From DASZBR01 sp035943935 (GTDB lineage: Bacteria > Pseudomonadota > Gammaproteobacteria > DASZBR01), in contig DASZBR010000014.1 of the NCBI GenBank assembly GCA_035943935.1, positions 1-57,889 of the forward strand: 57,889 bases of DNA. Reading direction: 5' to 3'. Each line of letters begins with the position of its first letter. The stretch's first letter is position 1. This document shows, one piece after another, positions 15,672-23,587 of this stretch. The notes under the pieces were generated by a model. That model did not search any database, was not told the origin of the DNA, and saw nothing but the letters and a program-made list of their open reading frames with translations. The translations under genes and the position numbers were made by a program.

Positions 15672-16220
15672 TCATTCCTTCCACTTAATATTACACCCAA
15701 TACTCGGATACTGATTTTTACTGACAGGTTTATTCGCCAACACATGATCCATCGCCATACTTAAATCATGACCCGTCAATGGTTCGCCATTACTTGGCGT
15801 TGACGTATCAAATCGTCCGCGATACACACATTTCAATTCTTTATCGAATAAATAAAAATCCGGTGTGCAGGCGGCTTGATATAAATAAGCTGTTTCTTGT
15901 AACTCATCAAATAAATACGGAAAGCTGAATTTTTTGAGATTGGCTAACGCTTTCATTTTTTCAGGCGCATCTTCGGGATAGTTATCCGTGTCGTTTGAGT
16001 TGATGGCAATAAAATTTACGCCCTTTTCCTTGTAGTCTGCAGCCACTTCAACCAGCTTAGGCAAAATATGTTGTACAAAAGGACAGTGATTGCACATGAA
16101 GACCACAACCGTCGGCTGACCCGTCTGTAGCGTATAGGGTTGTCCTGAGACCACATCGGGTAGGGTAAAGTCAGGTGCTCGCGTGCCGAGGGGTAACATG
16201 TTTGAGGGGGTCTGCGCCAT
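15672..16220 (-). CDS. Thioredoxin-fold redox protein (AhpC/TlpA-like)
   Basis: This 182-residue protein has an APDFTLPD opening typical of peroxiredoxin/TlpA-like folds, a CNHC active site at residues 43-46 and the cis-proline region CTPDFYLFD near 113. There is no signal peptide, so it is probably cytoplasmic. ATG at 16220 has GGAGA nine bases upstream; a TTG at 16226 is too close to that SD. The family of short thioredoxin-family proteins with C-x-x-C in this context is widespread, but its substrate is not defined. Confidence 0.88.
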   Translation of the reverse strand: MAQTPSNMLPLGTRAPDFTLPDVVSGQPYTLQTGQPTVVVFMCNHCPFVQHILPKLVEVAADYKEKGVNFIAINSNDTDNYPEDAPEKMKALANLKKFSFPYLFDELQETAYLYQAACTPDFYLFDKELKCVYRGRFDTSTPSNGEPLTGHDLSMAMDHVLANKPVSKNQYPSIGCNIKWKE

Positions 16221-16291
16221 AATCAAATTCTCCTTTTTGACCGAGGACCACTATATAATAGCGCGGATTGAAATGTAAACCGGAGTTCGTC

Positions 16292-16615
16292 ATGGCATTT
16301 GTGGTAACCGAAAATTGTATCAAGTGTAAATACACGGATTGTGTAGAAGTGTGTCCGGTCGATTGTTTCTATGAAGGCCCGAATTTTATTGCCATCAATC
16401 CCGACGAATGTATCGATTGCGCATTATGCGAACCCGAATGTCCCTCGAAAGCAATTTTTTCTGAAGATGATCTTCCTGAAAATATGAAACAGTTTAAAGA
16501 ATTAAATCTTGAGCTCTCTAAAACATGGCCCAATTTGACCCGCAAAAAAGATCCGCTTCCCGATGCCGAAGAATGGAAAGATAAACCTAATAAATTGCAA
16601 TACTTGGAAAAATAA
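16292..16615 (+). CDS. fdxA: Seven-iron ferredoxin FdxA
   Basis: This 107-residue ferredoxin has nine cysteines at residues 9, 12, 17, 21, 25, 40, 43, 46 and 50. The pattern is that of 3Fe-4S plus 4Fe-4S ferredoxins of the Azotobacter FdI kind (CIKCKYTDC, CPVDC, CIDCALCEPECP). The acidic C-terminal half (PDAEEWKDKP) is also typical. ATG at 16292 follows CGGAG; an upstream start at 16268 adds eight residues without homology. It is a small electron carrier. tsaB follows after only four bases. Confidence 0.95.
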   Translation: MAFVVTENCIKCKYTDCVEVCPVDCFYEGPNFIAINPDECIDCALCEPECPSKAIFSEDDLPENMKQFKELNLELSKTWPNLTRKKDPLPDAEEWKDKPNKLQYLEK

Positions 16616-16619
16616 TAGT

Positions 16620-17264
16620 ATGGCCAAAAATATAAATATTCTTTCACTCGAAACTTCAACAGAAGCATGCTCAGTTGCGTTATATGCCGATGGAAAAATT
16701 ACGGCAAAATATGAGATTGCTCCGCAAAAACATGCTGTGCTCTTATTGCCGTATTGTGATGAATTATTGTCAGCCGCAAATATTACGCCGGCGGATTTAT
16801 CTGCCATTGCGTTTGGTCGCGGTCCCGGAAGTTTTACAGGTGTCAGAATCGCTGCAGCCGCAACACAAGGCATTGCCATTGCACATGATATTCCCATTAT
16901 TCCCGTTTCTACTTTACAAATTCTCGCTCAAGCGGCTTATATCAAAACAGCCGAAGAAAAAATATTGGCGGGCATTGATGCGCGTATGGGTGAAATTTAT
17001 TTTGGGCAATACGAGTTAAATAAAGCAAATAATTGTATGGAATTAATCGGCGAAGAGGTTGTGAGTAAATTAGAAAATCTTAATTTAGAGAGTATAGATA
17101 AAAATAATAAAATTTTTAGAGCGGGATCGGCTTTTCAGACCAAAGATATTGTATATCCTTCAGCAGAAGCTTTATTAGCGATTGCACTGAACTATTATCA
17201 CGCCAATAAAACATCTTCCGCAGAGGTAGCCATTCCCGTTTATCTTAGAGATAATGTCGTATGA
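16620..17264 (+). CDS. tsaB: tRNA threonylcarbamoyladenosine biosynthesis protein TsaB
   Basis: This 214-residue protein is the TsaB partner of TsaD in making t6A37 on ANN-decoding tRNAs. Diagnostic segments are ILSLETSTEACSVAL at the N terminus, KHAVLLLPYCDELL near 39, AFGRGPGSFTGVRI near 64 and the IDARMGEIYFGQY strand near 120. It lacks the metal-binding His pair of TsaD, as expected. The ATG at 16620 follows TTGGAA. The stop overlaps the uppS start as ATGA, so fdxA-tsaB-uppS-cdsA are read together. Confidence 0.93.
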   Translation: MAKNINILSLETSTEACSVALYADGKITAKYEIAPQKHAVLLLPYCDELLSAANITPADLSAIAFGRGPGSFTGVRIAAAATQGIAIAHDIPIIPVSTLQILAQAAYIKTAEEKILAGIDARMGEIYFGQYELNKANNCMELIGEEVVSKLENLNLESIDKNNKIFRAGSAFQTKDIVYPSAEALLAIALNYYHANKTSSAEVAIPVYLRDNVV

Positions 17265-17974
17265 AAAATTTACCGAAACATATTGCGATAATCATGGATG
17301 GCAACGGCCGTTGGGCGACAAAGAAATTCTTGCCGCGTATTGCCGGACATAAAGCCGGTTATGAAGCAGTTAAAAAAACTATTCGAGCTTGTATAGCGCA
17401 TAAAATAGATGTGCTGACCTTGTTTGCCTTCAGCAGTGAAAATTGGGCGCGTCCTAAACAAGAAGTCGATGCCTTAATGCAATTGTTTATTTATGCCTTG
17501 CGCCATGAAGTCAAATTGCTCCATAAAAATAATGTCCAATTGCGTGTGATTGGCAATGTTTCAAGTTTTAATCAAGAGCTTCAAACAGAAATACAAAAAG
17601 CCATTGCGCTCACCGCCAACAATACGGGATTGATTTTAGTCGTTGCGGCAGATTATGGTGGTCATTGGGATATTGTTGAAGCGACTAAAAAAATCGTCTC
17701 AAAAATTCAGTCTAATCAACTTGCTCCCGAGGATGTCACGCCAGAAATTTTTGAAAAACATTTAAGCACGGGTGATTTGCCCTTGCCCGATTTATTTATT
17801 CGCACGTCCGGTGAGCAACGCATCAGCAATTTTTTATTATGGCAATTAGCTTATACTGAATTATACTTCACAGAGAGTTTTTGGCCGGATTTTGATGAAA
17901 AAGCGTTGGACGACGCACTTCACTATTATGCGGATCGCGAAAGACGTTTTGGAAAAGTGAGTGAACATGCCTAA
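17261..17974 (+). CDS. uppS: Undecaprenyl diphosphate synthase (cis-prenyltransferase)
   Basis: This 237-residue enzyme adds isoprene units in cis to make the C55 lipid carrier for peptidoglycan and LPS. It has IAIIMDGNGRWA with catalytic Asp13, AGHKAGYEAV, TLFAFSSENWARP near 64, and the C-terminal PDLFIRTSGEQRISNFLLW and AYTELYF segments. Length is normal. It overlaps tsaB by 4 bp and cdsA by about 8-14 bp, depending on the cdsA start. Confidence 0.96.
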   Translation: MKNLPKHIAIIMDGNGRWATKKFLPRIAGHKAGYEAVKKTIRACIAHKIDVLTLFAFSSENWARPKQEVDALMQLFIYALRHEVKLLHKNNVQLRVIGNVSSFNQELQTEIQKAIALTANNTGLILVVAADYGGHWDIVEATKKIVSKIQSNQLAPEDVTPEIFEKHLSTGDLPLPDLFIRTSGEQRISNFLLWQLAYTELYFTESFWPDFDEKALDDALHYYADRERRFGKVSEHA

Positions 17975-18725
17975 TCTGATGGCTCGAGTGTTAACTGCCG
18001 CGGTATTAATTGCATTTGTTTTAGCCAGTGTTTTCTTTTTATCTCCTCTGTCTGTCGCGATAGTATCAGGGATTGTATTTTTAATCGCCGCATGGGAGTG
18101 GGCACGATTAGCGGGCATTGAAGGTCGCTGGAAAACACTCTGGTATTTAAACGATATTTTTTGTTTACTTATCTTATTGTTGGTATTGATGATTGTAAAA
18201 CCGCATTGGTTTTGGATAGCATTGTTGGTGGGATTAATCGGGTGGCCTTTAGGGTATTATCGATTTTTTAAACTCTCGTCAGTGTTTTTATTGCCCGCGT
18301 GTTATATCTCGATAAATTTTTTATGTTTTGTACCGCCACATCCGTATAAATTATTAGTGTTGTTTTTAATTGTTTGTCTTGCTGATATTTCAGCGTACTT
18401 TATTGGTACGTGGTTTGGTAAACATAAATTAGCGCCGACGATTAGTCCCAAAAAATCAGTTGAGGGAGCAGTGGGTGGTCTGGTTGTTGTGGGCATTGTG
18501 ATGGCTTTCATATTCCATTCGGTATTATGGGTTTTATTAGGGTTAGTTACCGTCGTTGCGGCTATTCTGGGTGATTTATTCGAAAGCTTTATGAAGCGTA
18601 ATGCAGGCGTAAAAGATTCGGGAACCATATTGCCTGGCCATGGCGGTATATTAGATAGAATTGATAGCCTTATTTTTGCAGCACCGATATTTACCCTGGG
18701 CTTGTTGGTCTTACACTTAAAATAG
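17967..18725 (+). CDS. cdsA: Phosphatidate cytidylyltransferase CdsA
   Basis: This roughly 252-residue integral membrane enzyme makes CDP-diacylglycerol from phosphatidate and CTP. It has about eight hydrophobic segments and the C-terminal CTP-transferase signature (KRNAGVKDSG, then LPGHGGILDRID near residue 215-230). ATG at 17967 is used; GTG at 17961 is equally placed relative to GGAAAA. As in many gammaproteobacteria it follows uppS, but the usual dxr, rseP and bamA neighbours are not next to it; bamA lies 10 kb away with phoBR upstream. Its 3' end overlaps the convergent VgrG-like gene by 35 bp. Confidence 0.95.
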   Translation: MPNLMARVLTAAVLIAFVLASVFFLSPLSVAIVSGIVFLIAAWEWARLAGIEGRWKTLWYLNDIFCLLILLLVLMIVKPHWFWIALLVGLIGWPLGYYRFFKLSSVFLLPACYISINFLCFVPPHPYKLLVLFLIVCLADISAYFIGTWFGKHKLAPTISPKKSVEGAVGGLVVVGIVMAFIFHSVLWVLLGLVTVVAAILGDLFESFMKRNAGVKDSGTILPGHGGILDRIDSLIFAAPIFTLGLLVLHLK

Positions 18726-19674
18726 GCTGGCCTGAAATTGTAATGCTGGGCGCATTGAAATTAATAACTCCCTCTTTGGTTATCTCAATCGTACTTCCGC
18801 CTGAACAAATCTGAATATTTTCTTCGCCAATAATCGTCAAATTATTATCTGAACTTATATTAATTTCTCCGCTGCTTGTTATATTTATTCCCTTTTGGCT
18901 CATCAGAGAGAGAGTAGCACTTAAGTTTATGGCAGCCTGTGATTGTATTGATATAGTTTGGGGTGAGCTTAAGTTAATATTGTTATTTGAGATTAATTTT
19001 AAATTATTTCCAATCTCATAATTCATATGGCCTATTTGAGTATTCACACTGAAATTTTGCTGGACTGTTCGGGTGTAATTATTTTCACTGGTTTCATGAG
19101 TATGTTCTTGAGAGTGATAAATAATATTCTGGCTAGCATTTAACATAATATTGCCTGTTATAGTATTGAACTTTAAATCTTGCGTTAAGCTAATATTATT
19201 TTTTTTATGATTAAATATAACAGTAGGATTTTCGTCGTCCATGATGATTTCAGTCTGATCATTTGCCCTTAAAATATGCTCACTAGAATTCATGTTGCAA
19301 ACCGGATCAGTCTTATCATTGTTATATAAACTTCCCAGAGCAATCGGCTGATTGAGATTATTTTGAATAAAGCCAACCAACAATTCTGATGATTCGGGAA
19401 TGGGCCATGAGGTTCCGGCAGAAGGCGATAGGCGAGTTATATTAGGATAAATATTTGTATTGCTAGTGATGACGGACGGATGATCTTCAATGGGACTGGG
19501 AAGTGTTGATTCAACCGTTAATAGACATCTCACCGTTTTGGGGTCGACCCATTCCAGACTTTCGGCTGTAACAGTACCAGAGAAAGTTGCGGTATCAGAA
19601 GAAATGGTGATTTCGTCGAGTAGCCACGATTGTTGCCAGGCTTCGTTCCCTAAAAATAATTCAATTTCACCCAT
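18691..19674 (-). CDS. VgrG/gpV-like spike protein lacking the gp27-like base
   Basis: This 327-residue protein has an OB-fold-like segment of the gp5/VgrG kind (SELLVGFIQNNLNQPIALGS at about residues 93-112). From about 140 it continues with short Ile/Asn/Ser-rich repeats that suggest a triple-stranded beta-helix (NLSSPQTISIQS, INITSSGEINISS). It ends in a GGSTIEIT segment and NAPSITISGQPIL, as VgrG needles do. The roughly 350-residue gp27-like head of T6SS VgrG is missing, so it is closer to phage baseplate V spikes. No other injection-apparatus gene is nearby. It is divergent from a phage-type repressor; the 240 bp between them show nothing clear. It may be a prophage remnant or an orphan delivery spike. 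Confidence 0.72.
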   Translation of the reverse strand: MGEIELFLGNEAWQQSWLLDEITISSDTATFSGTVTAESLEWVDPKTVRCLLTVESTLPSPIEDHPSVITSNTNIYPNITRLSPSAGTSWPIPESSELLVGFIQNNLNQPIALGSLYNNDKTDPVCNMNSSEHILRANDQTEIIMDDENPTVIFNHKKNNISLTQDLKFNTITGNIMLNASQNIIYHSQEHTHETSENNYTRTVQQNFSVNTQIGHMNYEIGNNLKLISNNNINLSSPQTISIQSQAAINLSATLSLMSQKGINITSSGEINISSDNNLTIIGEENIQICSGGSTIEITKEGVINFNAPSITISGQPILSVRPTSPG

Positions 19675-19914
19675 ACTCTTTCACTTGTTATCAGCGGCCG
19701 GCTCAATATAAGGTTCTCATTATCAGGTGTTTCCCTATGGTCTCCAACCGCCTTTATTATTATCCAAGGAACGCTGGATCATCCCCTTGAATACCTTTAA
19801 AATTATCGTGCGTGTTTTTTTTGGCAGTGTAATGTGCAGTGAGAAACTCGTATATCAGCTTATGAACATAAAGACTGTAAGAAATAACCTCAACCAACGT
19901 AAGCATTTGACACT

Positions 19915-20580
19915 ATGAACGATTTTGAGAGTGAAAAAAGAGCGTCCCCGGAAGCGCGTGCGCGTCGTATTCGCTATGTGCGTGAATCTGTTTTGGGTGT
20001 ATCGCGTGAGCAGTTCAGTATTCGCAGTAAAATCTCCGCGTCGAGTTTGCAGAATTGGGAGCAGGAGCGTAACAAAGGATTAACTGAAGCGGGTGCGCGT
20101 CGATTAGTCCAAGCGTTTCGTGAAGAAGGTGCGGATTGTACCGTTGAGTGGTTGCTCTACGATATTGGTCAAAAACCGTCTGCGCCATTTTCAAAAGCGA
20201 CAATGAAAGAGTTACTCAAATCTCCTGATGAAGACATTATTTCCAAAGAGTTAAAGTTATTTCACGAATTAAATCCGCACAGTATTGATACGGTAGTTTC
20301 CGATGATGGTATGTCGCCGATGTGTTGGCCGGGAGATTATGTCGCGGGTAAAAGATATATTGGCGAAGATATCAAAAAAACCATTGGCTTGCCATGTATT
20401 ATAGAATTAGAAACGAATGAATTAGTGGTTCGCATGTTAGAGCAGGGTGAAGAAAAAAATAAATTTAATTTGTATTGTTCAAATGTAAATGCGCTAACCA
20501 AGAAAATTTCTCGCAATGTTGAGGTTAAAAGCTCAGCGCCGATTTTGTGGTTGAGACGTAGGACAGTAATTAAGAAGTAA
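19915..20580 (+). CDS. XRE-type HTH regulator with S24/LexA-like C-terminal domain
   Basis: This 221-residue protein has a helix-turn-helix at about residues 15-65 (RIRYVRESVLGVSREQF and SASSLQNWEQ). A C-terminal region follows that begins DDGMSPMCWPGDYVAG, equivalent to the GDSMEP..GD motif of CI/LexA-type repressors. The nucleophilic Ser seems to be retained in DGMSP in a shifted position, and a clear catalytic Lys is not evident, so self-cleavage is doubtful. It is probably a phage-derived DNA-binding regulator. It is divergent from the VgrG-like gene, supporting a shared phage origin. The ATG at 19915 lacks a strong SD. Confidence 0.75.
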   Translation: MNDFESEKRASPEARARRIRYVRESVLGVSREQFSIRSKISASSLQNWEQERNKGLTEAGARRLVQAFREEGADCTVEWLLYDIGQKPSAPFSKATMKELLKSPDEDIISKELKLFHELNPHSIDTVVSDDGMSPMCWPGDYVAGKRYIGEDIKKTIGLPCIIELETNELVVRMLEQGEEKNKFNLYCSNVNALTKKISRNVEVKSSAPILWLRRRTVIKK

Positions 20581-20604
20581 TATTTGTTTTTCCCTGTATT
20601 TTCT

Positions 20605-20840
20605 CCCACACCCTCGCTGCCGCGCGTATGCGTCCAACCGCACCCCCGCTGCCGCGCGCCCCTCTCCTAGAAGCAGGAGAGGGGCTAAGCATTGTTTGAT
20701 GTTGTCATTTAATGTTTAAAATATAGAAAGTAGTAGACCGGGTGTAACTCGGAAAGGAACATTCCGTACGGGATGAGGGTAAAAAAATACTTAGCCCCTC
20801 TTCCTCTTGGGAGAGGGGCGCGCGGCAGCGGGGGTGTGGG
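20605..20840. repeat. GC-rich repeat cluster (family A, copies 2-4) around an AT-rich core
   Basis: This gene-free stretch (20581-20921) contains a partial copy at 20605-20626, another with its own hairpin at 20640-20685 (CCCCTCTCCT/AGGAGAGGGG), and an inverted copy at 20792-20840. The outer copies face each other, and GGCTAAG (20683-20689) mirrors CTTAGCC (20790-20796), so the whole looks like an inverted-repeat element of about 235 bp with a 100-bp core. No open frame of note is inside. The PmrA-type promoter of the next gene starts 15 bp after it. Confidence 0.75.
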
Positions 20841-20854
20841 GAAAGATCGTATTT

Positions 20855-20887
20855 CTTAATATTTCCTTAAGGTTCATCTGCTAGACT
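20855..20887 (+). promoter_or_regulatory. PmrA-type box and -10 for the gene at 20922
   Basis: CTTAATATT (20855-20863), TC, then CTTAAGGTT (20866-20874) form two direct half-sites 11 bp apart. The first is a perfect match to the Legionella/Coxiella PmrA half-site as I recall it. CATCTGC and TAGACT (-10, 20882-20887) follow, and the ATG is 35 bp further. The spacing from box to -10 is almost the same as at 14269-14301. Confidence 0.75.
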
Positions 20888-20921
20888 CCCATCCTATTTA
20901 TTCATTTAGAGGTCACTGAAA

Positions 20922-21458
20922 ATGTACTATAAAGAATCAAAAGCATTGGTTGAATACACTGCCATTTACAATGGATTTCCCCTCGTATTTTCTATGATCG
21001 CAGGCAGTGGTTATCAGATAGAAGCTATTCTGGAGTCATTGAAAGAACCCGGAAAACTTCAAGCTATTCAGCGGTCATTTTTAAATGTGTCCGCTAACAC
21101 TCCGCATATTTATTTTCATTTGATTCATCGCGGCAGTGTGTATGAAGGCGTTCACGCGGAAGTATCGGACTATGCCAAAAAACGTGGAAATATGTGTTTG
21201 GATGCAACGCCTATACAACTTGTGCACAGAGAACAGTATCCTCAGTGGGCGGGAGAAAAAATTGTTGGGTGGACATTTGCCTCATCCGGTACAACTTTTA
21301 AAGGTATCGCACCTGAAGCTATTTTGGATGTGTTGGCCCTGATTGATCAAAAAGTATCTGCGGCTAAAAATCATCCCGTTGTGCAGAATGTGTTGTATCA
21401 AGCAGAAATCGAACAACAATGGACAGAAAGTAAAAAACAGTTTGGCTATCCCGGGTGA
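20922..21458 (+). CDS. Hypothetical protein under a PmrA-type promoter; candidate Dot/Icm substrate
   Basis: This 178-residue soluble protein belongs to no family I recognise. It has no signal peptide or membrane span and appears to be a mixed alpha/beta fold (MYYKESKALVEY, then IYFHLIHRGSVYEGV near 68, and a helical C terminus). The C-terminal 20 residues are polar with several Glu (AEIEQQWTESKKQ), compatible with an E-block-like export signal. AGAGGT lies nine bases before the ATG. The PmrA box directly upstream is the main reason to suspect effector function; a chromosomal regulatory target without export remains possible. Confidence 0.72.
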   Translation: MYYKESKALVEYTAIYNGFPLVFSMIAGSGYQIEAILESLKEPGKLQAIQRSFLNVSANTPHIYFHLIHRGSVYEGVHAEVSDYAKKRGNMCLDATPIQLVHREQYPQWAGEKIVGWTFASSGTTFKGIAPEAILDVLALIDQKVSAAKNHPVVQNVLYQAEIEQQWTESKKQFGYPG

Positions 21459-21460
21459 GG

Positions 21461-22471
21461 TTATTTTCCCTGAAAATACCTCCTCAACGACACAATCTTA
21501 CTTCTCTCTAATTCATACGCATCCGGATCGGTAATATAAGAATAGAAATAAGTTTGATTACCTTTGAGATCAACCGCCGGATGAAAATACTGACGGCATT
21601 CTTCTTGATCAAATCCAATTTTCCAATCTTTATCCGTATGAAAATAAGGGACTTTTATGCGTTCTTTAAGTAATTTTAGAATATCTTTTGGCGCGCCTTG
21701 GTCTTTGGCATATTCATACACATCTTGCATATCTTTATCGCTCTTCACAATCAACCACGACGGAATGCCTTTTTCATCGAGCATTAAAAAGCTGCCGTGT
21801 TCATCGAGTAAATAATATTCAACCACATTATTTTTTTCGCATATCTTGTGAAGTAATTCGACAAATACCGGGTCGCGTAAACAGTCGGGGGTATGTTTAT
21901 ATAAATCTCGCGAGGCTTTGTGCAATGCAATTTCGGATAATTTATTGAAATAATCTTGTTCGAGTTTTCTGATATCGTCCAGTAATAAATCCGGCAAATT
22001 GACTTCGCCTTTGCGTAAAAATTTATGTATAGAGCCTTCGTTAAAAGCTTCGACGGCGAGACTGTGTCCTGCTTCGCCGGTGAAAATTAATCGTTGGCTG
22101 AACGGTTCTTCGGCTTTTCGGCAGAAATCTAAACCGTGTAAGGTTGGCATCGCGTAATCGATCGCGAGTACGCTAATTTGTTCAAAACGGTTTGGGTTAT
22201 AAATTTCGTGATGAATTTTTCTAAAATCGAAATGTGAAACAACCGTATCGATATCCCTATCTTTCGTGGTACTGATACAACGGTTTGTAAACGGGTCTGT
22301 CACATATTCTTTATTTAAAAAATCCAGTGCATCGATTGGGTCGCTGTAATAGCGGCAAGGGATGAGATGTTCTTTTAAAAGTTTAGAAATGCGATCGAGA
22401 AAGTCATCATTATCGTCGACGAGAACAGTGGTAGTTGGGTAGTAGCAGAGGCCGATTTTCAGTGCGTTCAT
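21461..22471 (-). CDS. Response regulator with unrecognised C-terminal domain
   Basis: This 336-residue protein has a CheY-like receiver: acidic pair in VDDNDD near residue 19, phospho-acceptor Asp105 in AIDYAMP, and conserved Lys154 in FLRKGE. About 35 extra residues lie between strands 2 and 3 (about 58-92) compared with ordinary receivers. Residues 170-336 do not match a DNA-binding output domain; a PAS-like or sensor-like fold is possible (YYLLDEHGSFLMLDE). ATG at 22471 lies 17 bp after the kinase stop, with GGAG rather far upstream (11 bases); a 22558 start would extend into the kinase gene. It probably acts with the adjacent kinase. Confidence 0.82.
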   Translation of the reverse strand: MNALKIGLCYYPTTTVLVDDNDDFLDRISKLLKEHLIPCRYYSDPIDALDFLNKEYVTDPFTNRCISTTKDRDIDTVVSHFDFRKIHHEIYNPNRFEQISVLAIDYAMPTLHGLDFCRKAEEPFSQRLIFTGEAGHSLAVEAFNEGSIHKFLRKGEVNLPDLLLDDIRKLEQDYFNKLSEIALHKASRDLYKHTPDCLRDPVFVELLHKICEKNNVVEYYLLDEHGSFLMLDEKGIPSWLIVKSDKDMQDVYEYAKDQGAPKDILKLLKERIKVPYFHTDKDWKIGFDQEECRQYFHPAVDLKGNQTYFYSYITDPDAYELERSKIVSLRRYFQGK

Positions 22472-22487
22472 TGCGTGTGTCGCTCCA

Positions 22488-23585
22488 TTAGATGTTATTA
22501 GGGAACCGTAATATAAACAAAGTATAGTGTCCTTCTTCAGATTCGCAAGTGATTTCACCGCCTAAGTTGTCCATAACCCACTGGCAGAAGGTCAGGCCGA
22601 TGCCTGCGCCGTGGTAGGTTTTGCTGAAGAAGCGTTTGAAAATGTGGGGGAGGTGTTCTTTTTCTATGCCGGTTCCGGTGTCTTTGAAGTAGACGGCATG
22701 ATCTTTGATCGAGATGTCGATATTTCCTTTTCGTGCTTTTGCGATGTAATACAGTGAATTTTTCAAGAGATTAAAAAACACATGAATTAACAGCAATTGT
22801 TCGCCATGAACAATAAAGTCAGGATTTTTCTTTTCATCCCAGATGACTAATTCATGTTGTTTGCCGACAAACGGAAAACGTTCGAGTGCATCAGTGATGC
22901 AATGCCGCATCGAAAAATCTTCGATCTTTGCTTCATTAATTGTTGGGTTGATATTCATGAGTAGCATATCGATAAATGTCAGCGATGCTTTGACTTCTTT
23001 TTTAATTGACGAGACATCATGTTGAAGTGAGGTAATATTTTCTTCAGGTAATTCTGTTTTTTTAGCAAGATTATTTATTTTTGTCTCGAGTGTTTTCGCG
23101 GTGACATTGAGTGAAGCGAAGGGTGTGCGTAATTCGTGAGCGATACTTGCGCCGAGGAGAGTCATGCCGTCGAGGCGGGTTTTGGTTTTGATGAGTTCTT
23201 CTGCAAGATGTCTTTTTTCTGTGATATCTAGAGATATACCAAGAAGACCAATTATTTTACCATCAGTATCTCTGAGTGGAACTTTTTTGGAAAGCCAATA
23301 TGAGTTTTGGCCATTAGGTAAAGTGAGAGTTTCTTCAACAGTTTGGGGGATTCCGCTTTCAATAATTCCTTGATCTATTCGCATAATTTCTTCTGCGAAG
23401 TCTTTGGGTAATGTGGTAAGAGCAGTTAATCCTTTAACATCATGTCGTGATTTTAGACCAATAAATTTTGCTTGTTCATCGTTACACCCGAGGAATATGC
23501 CATTTCGATCTTTCCAATAGATATGTCCCGGCAGTAGCGCGATAATATTTTCTAAATAAGCAATTTCACTAGTCATAGACACCAT
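22488..23585 (-). CDS. PAS-domain sensor histidine kinase (soluble)
   Basis: This 365-residue kinase has no membrane span. An N-terminal PAS domain covers about residues 8-122 (HIYWKDRNGIFLGCN near 21, GLLGISLDITEK near 113), then a HisKA domain with His150 in SIAHELRTP, and a HATPase domain with FNLLKNSLYYI (N box), FKDTGTGI (G1) and GAGIGLTFC (G2). It starts next to the stop of the upstream unknown gene, and the response regulator follows 17 bp downstream, so the three form an operon. The PAS input suggests sensing of a cytoplasmic ligand or redox state. Confidence 0.92.
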   Translation of the reverse strand: MVSMTSEIAYLENIIALLPGHIYWKDRNGIFLGCNDEQAKFIGLKSRHDVKGLTALTTLPKDFAEEIMRIDQGIIESGIPQTVEETLTLPNGQNSYWLSKKVPLRDTDGKIIGLLGISLDITEKRHLAEELIKTKTRLDGMTLLGASIAHELRTPFASLNVTAKTLETKINNLAKKTELPEENITSLQHDVSSIKKEVKASLTFIDMLLMNINPTINEAKIEDFSMRHCITDALERFPFVGKQHELVIWDEKKNPDFIVHGEQLLLIHVFFNLLKNSLYYIAKARKGNIDISIKDHAVYFKDTGTGIEKEHLPHIFKRFFSKTYHGAGIGLTFCQWVMDNLGGEITCESEEGHYTLFILRFPNNI

Positions 23586-23587
23586 TA

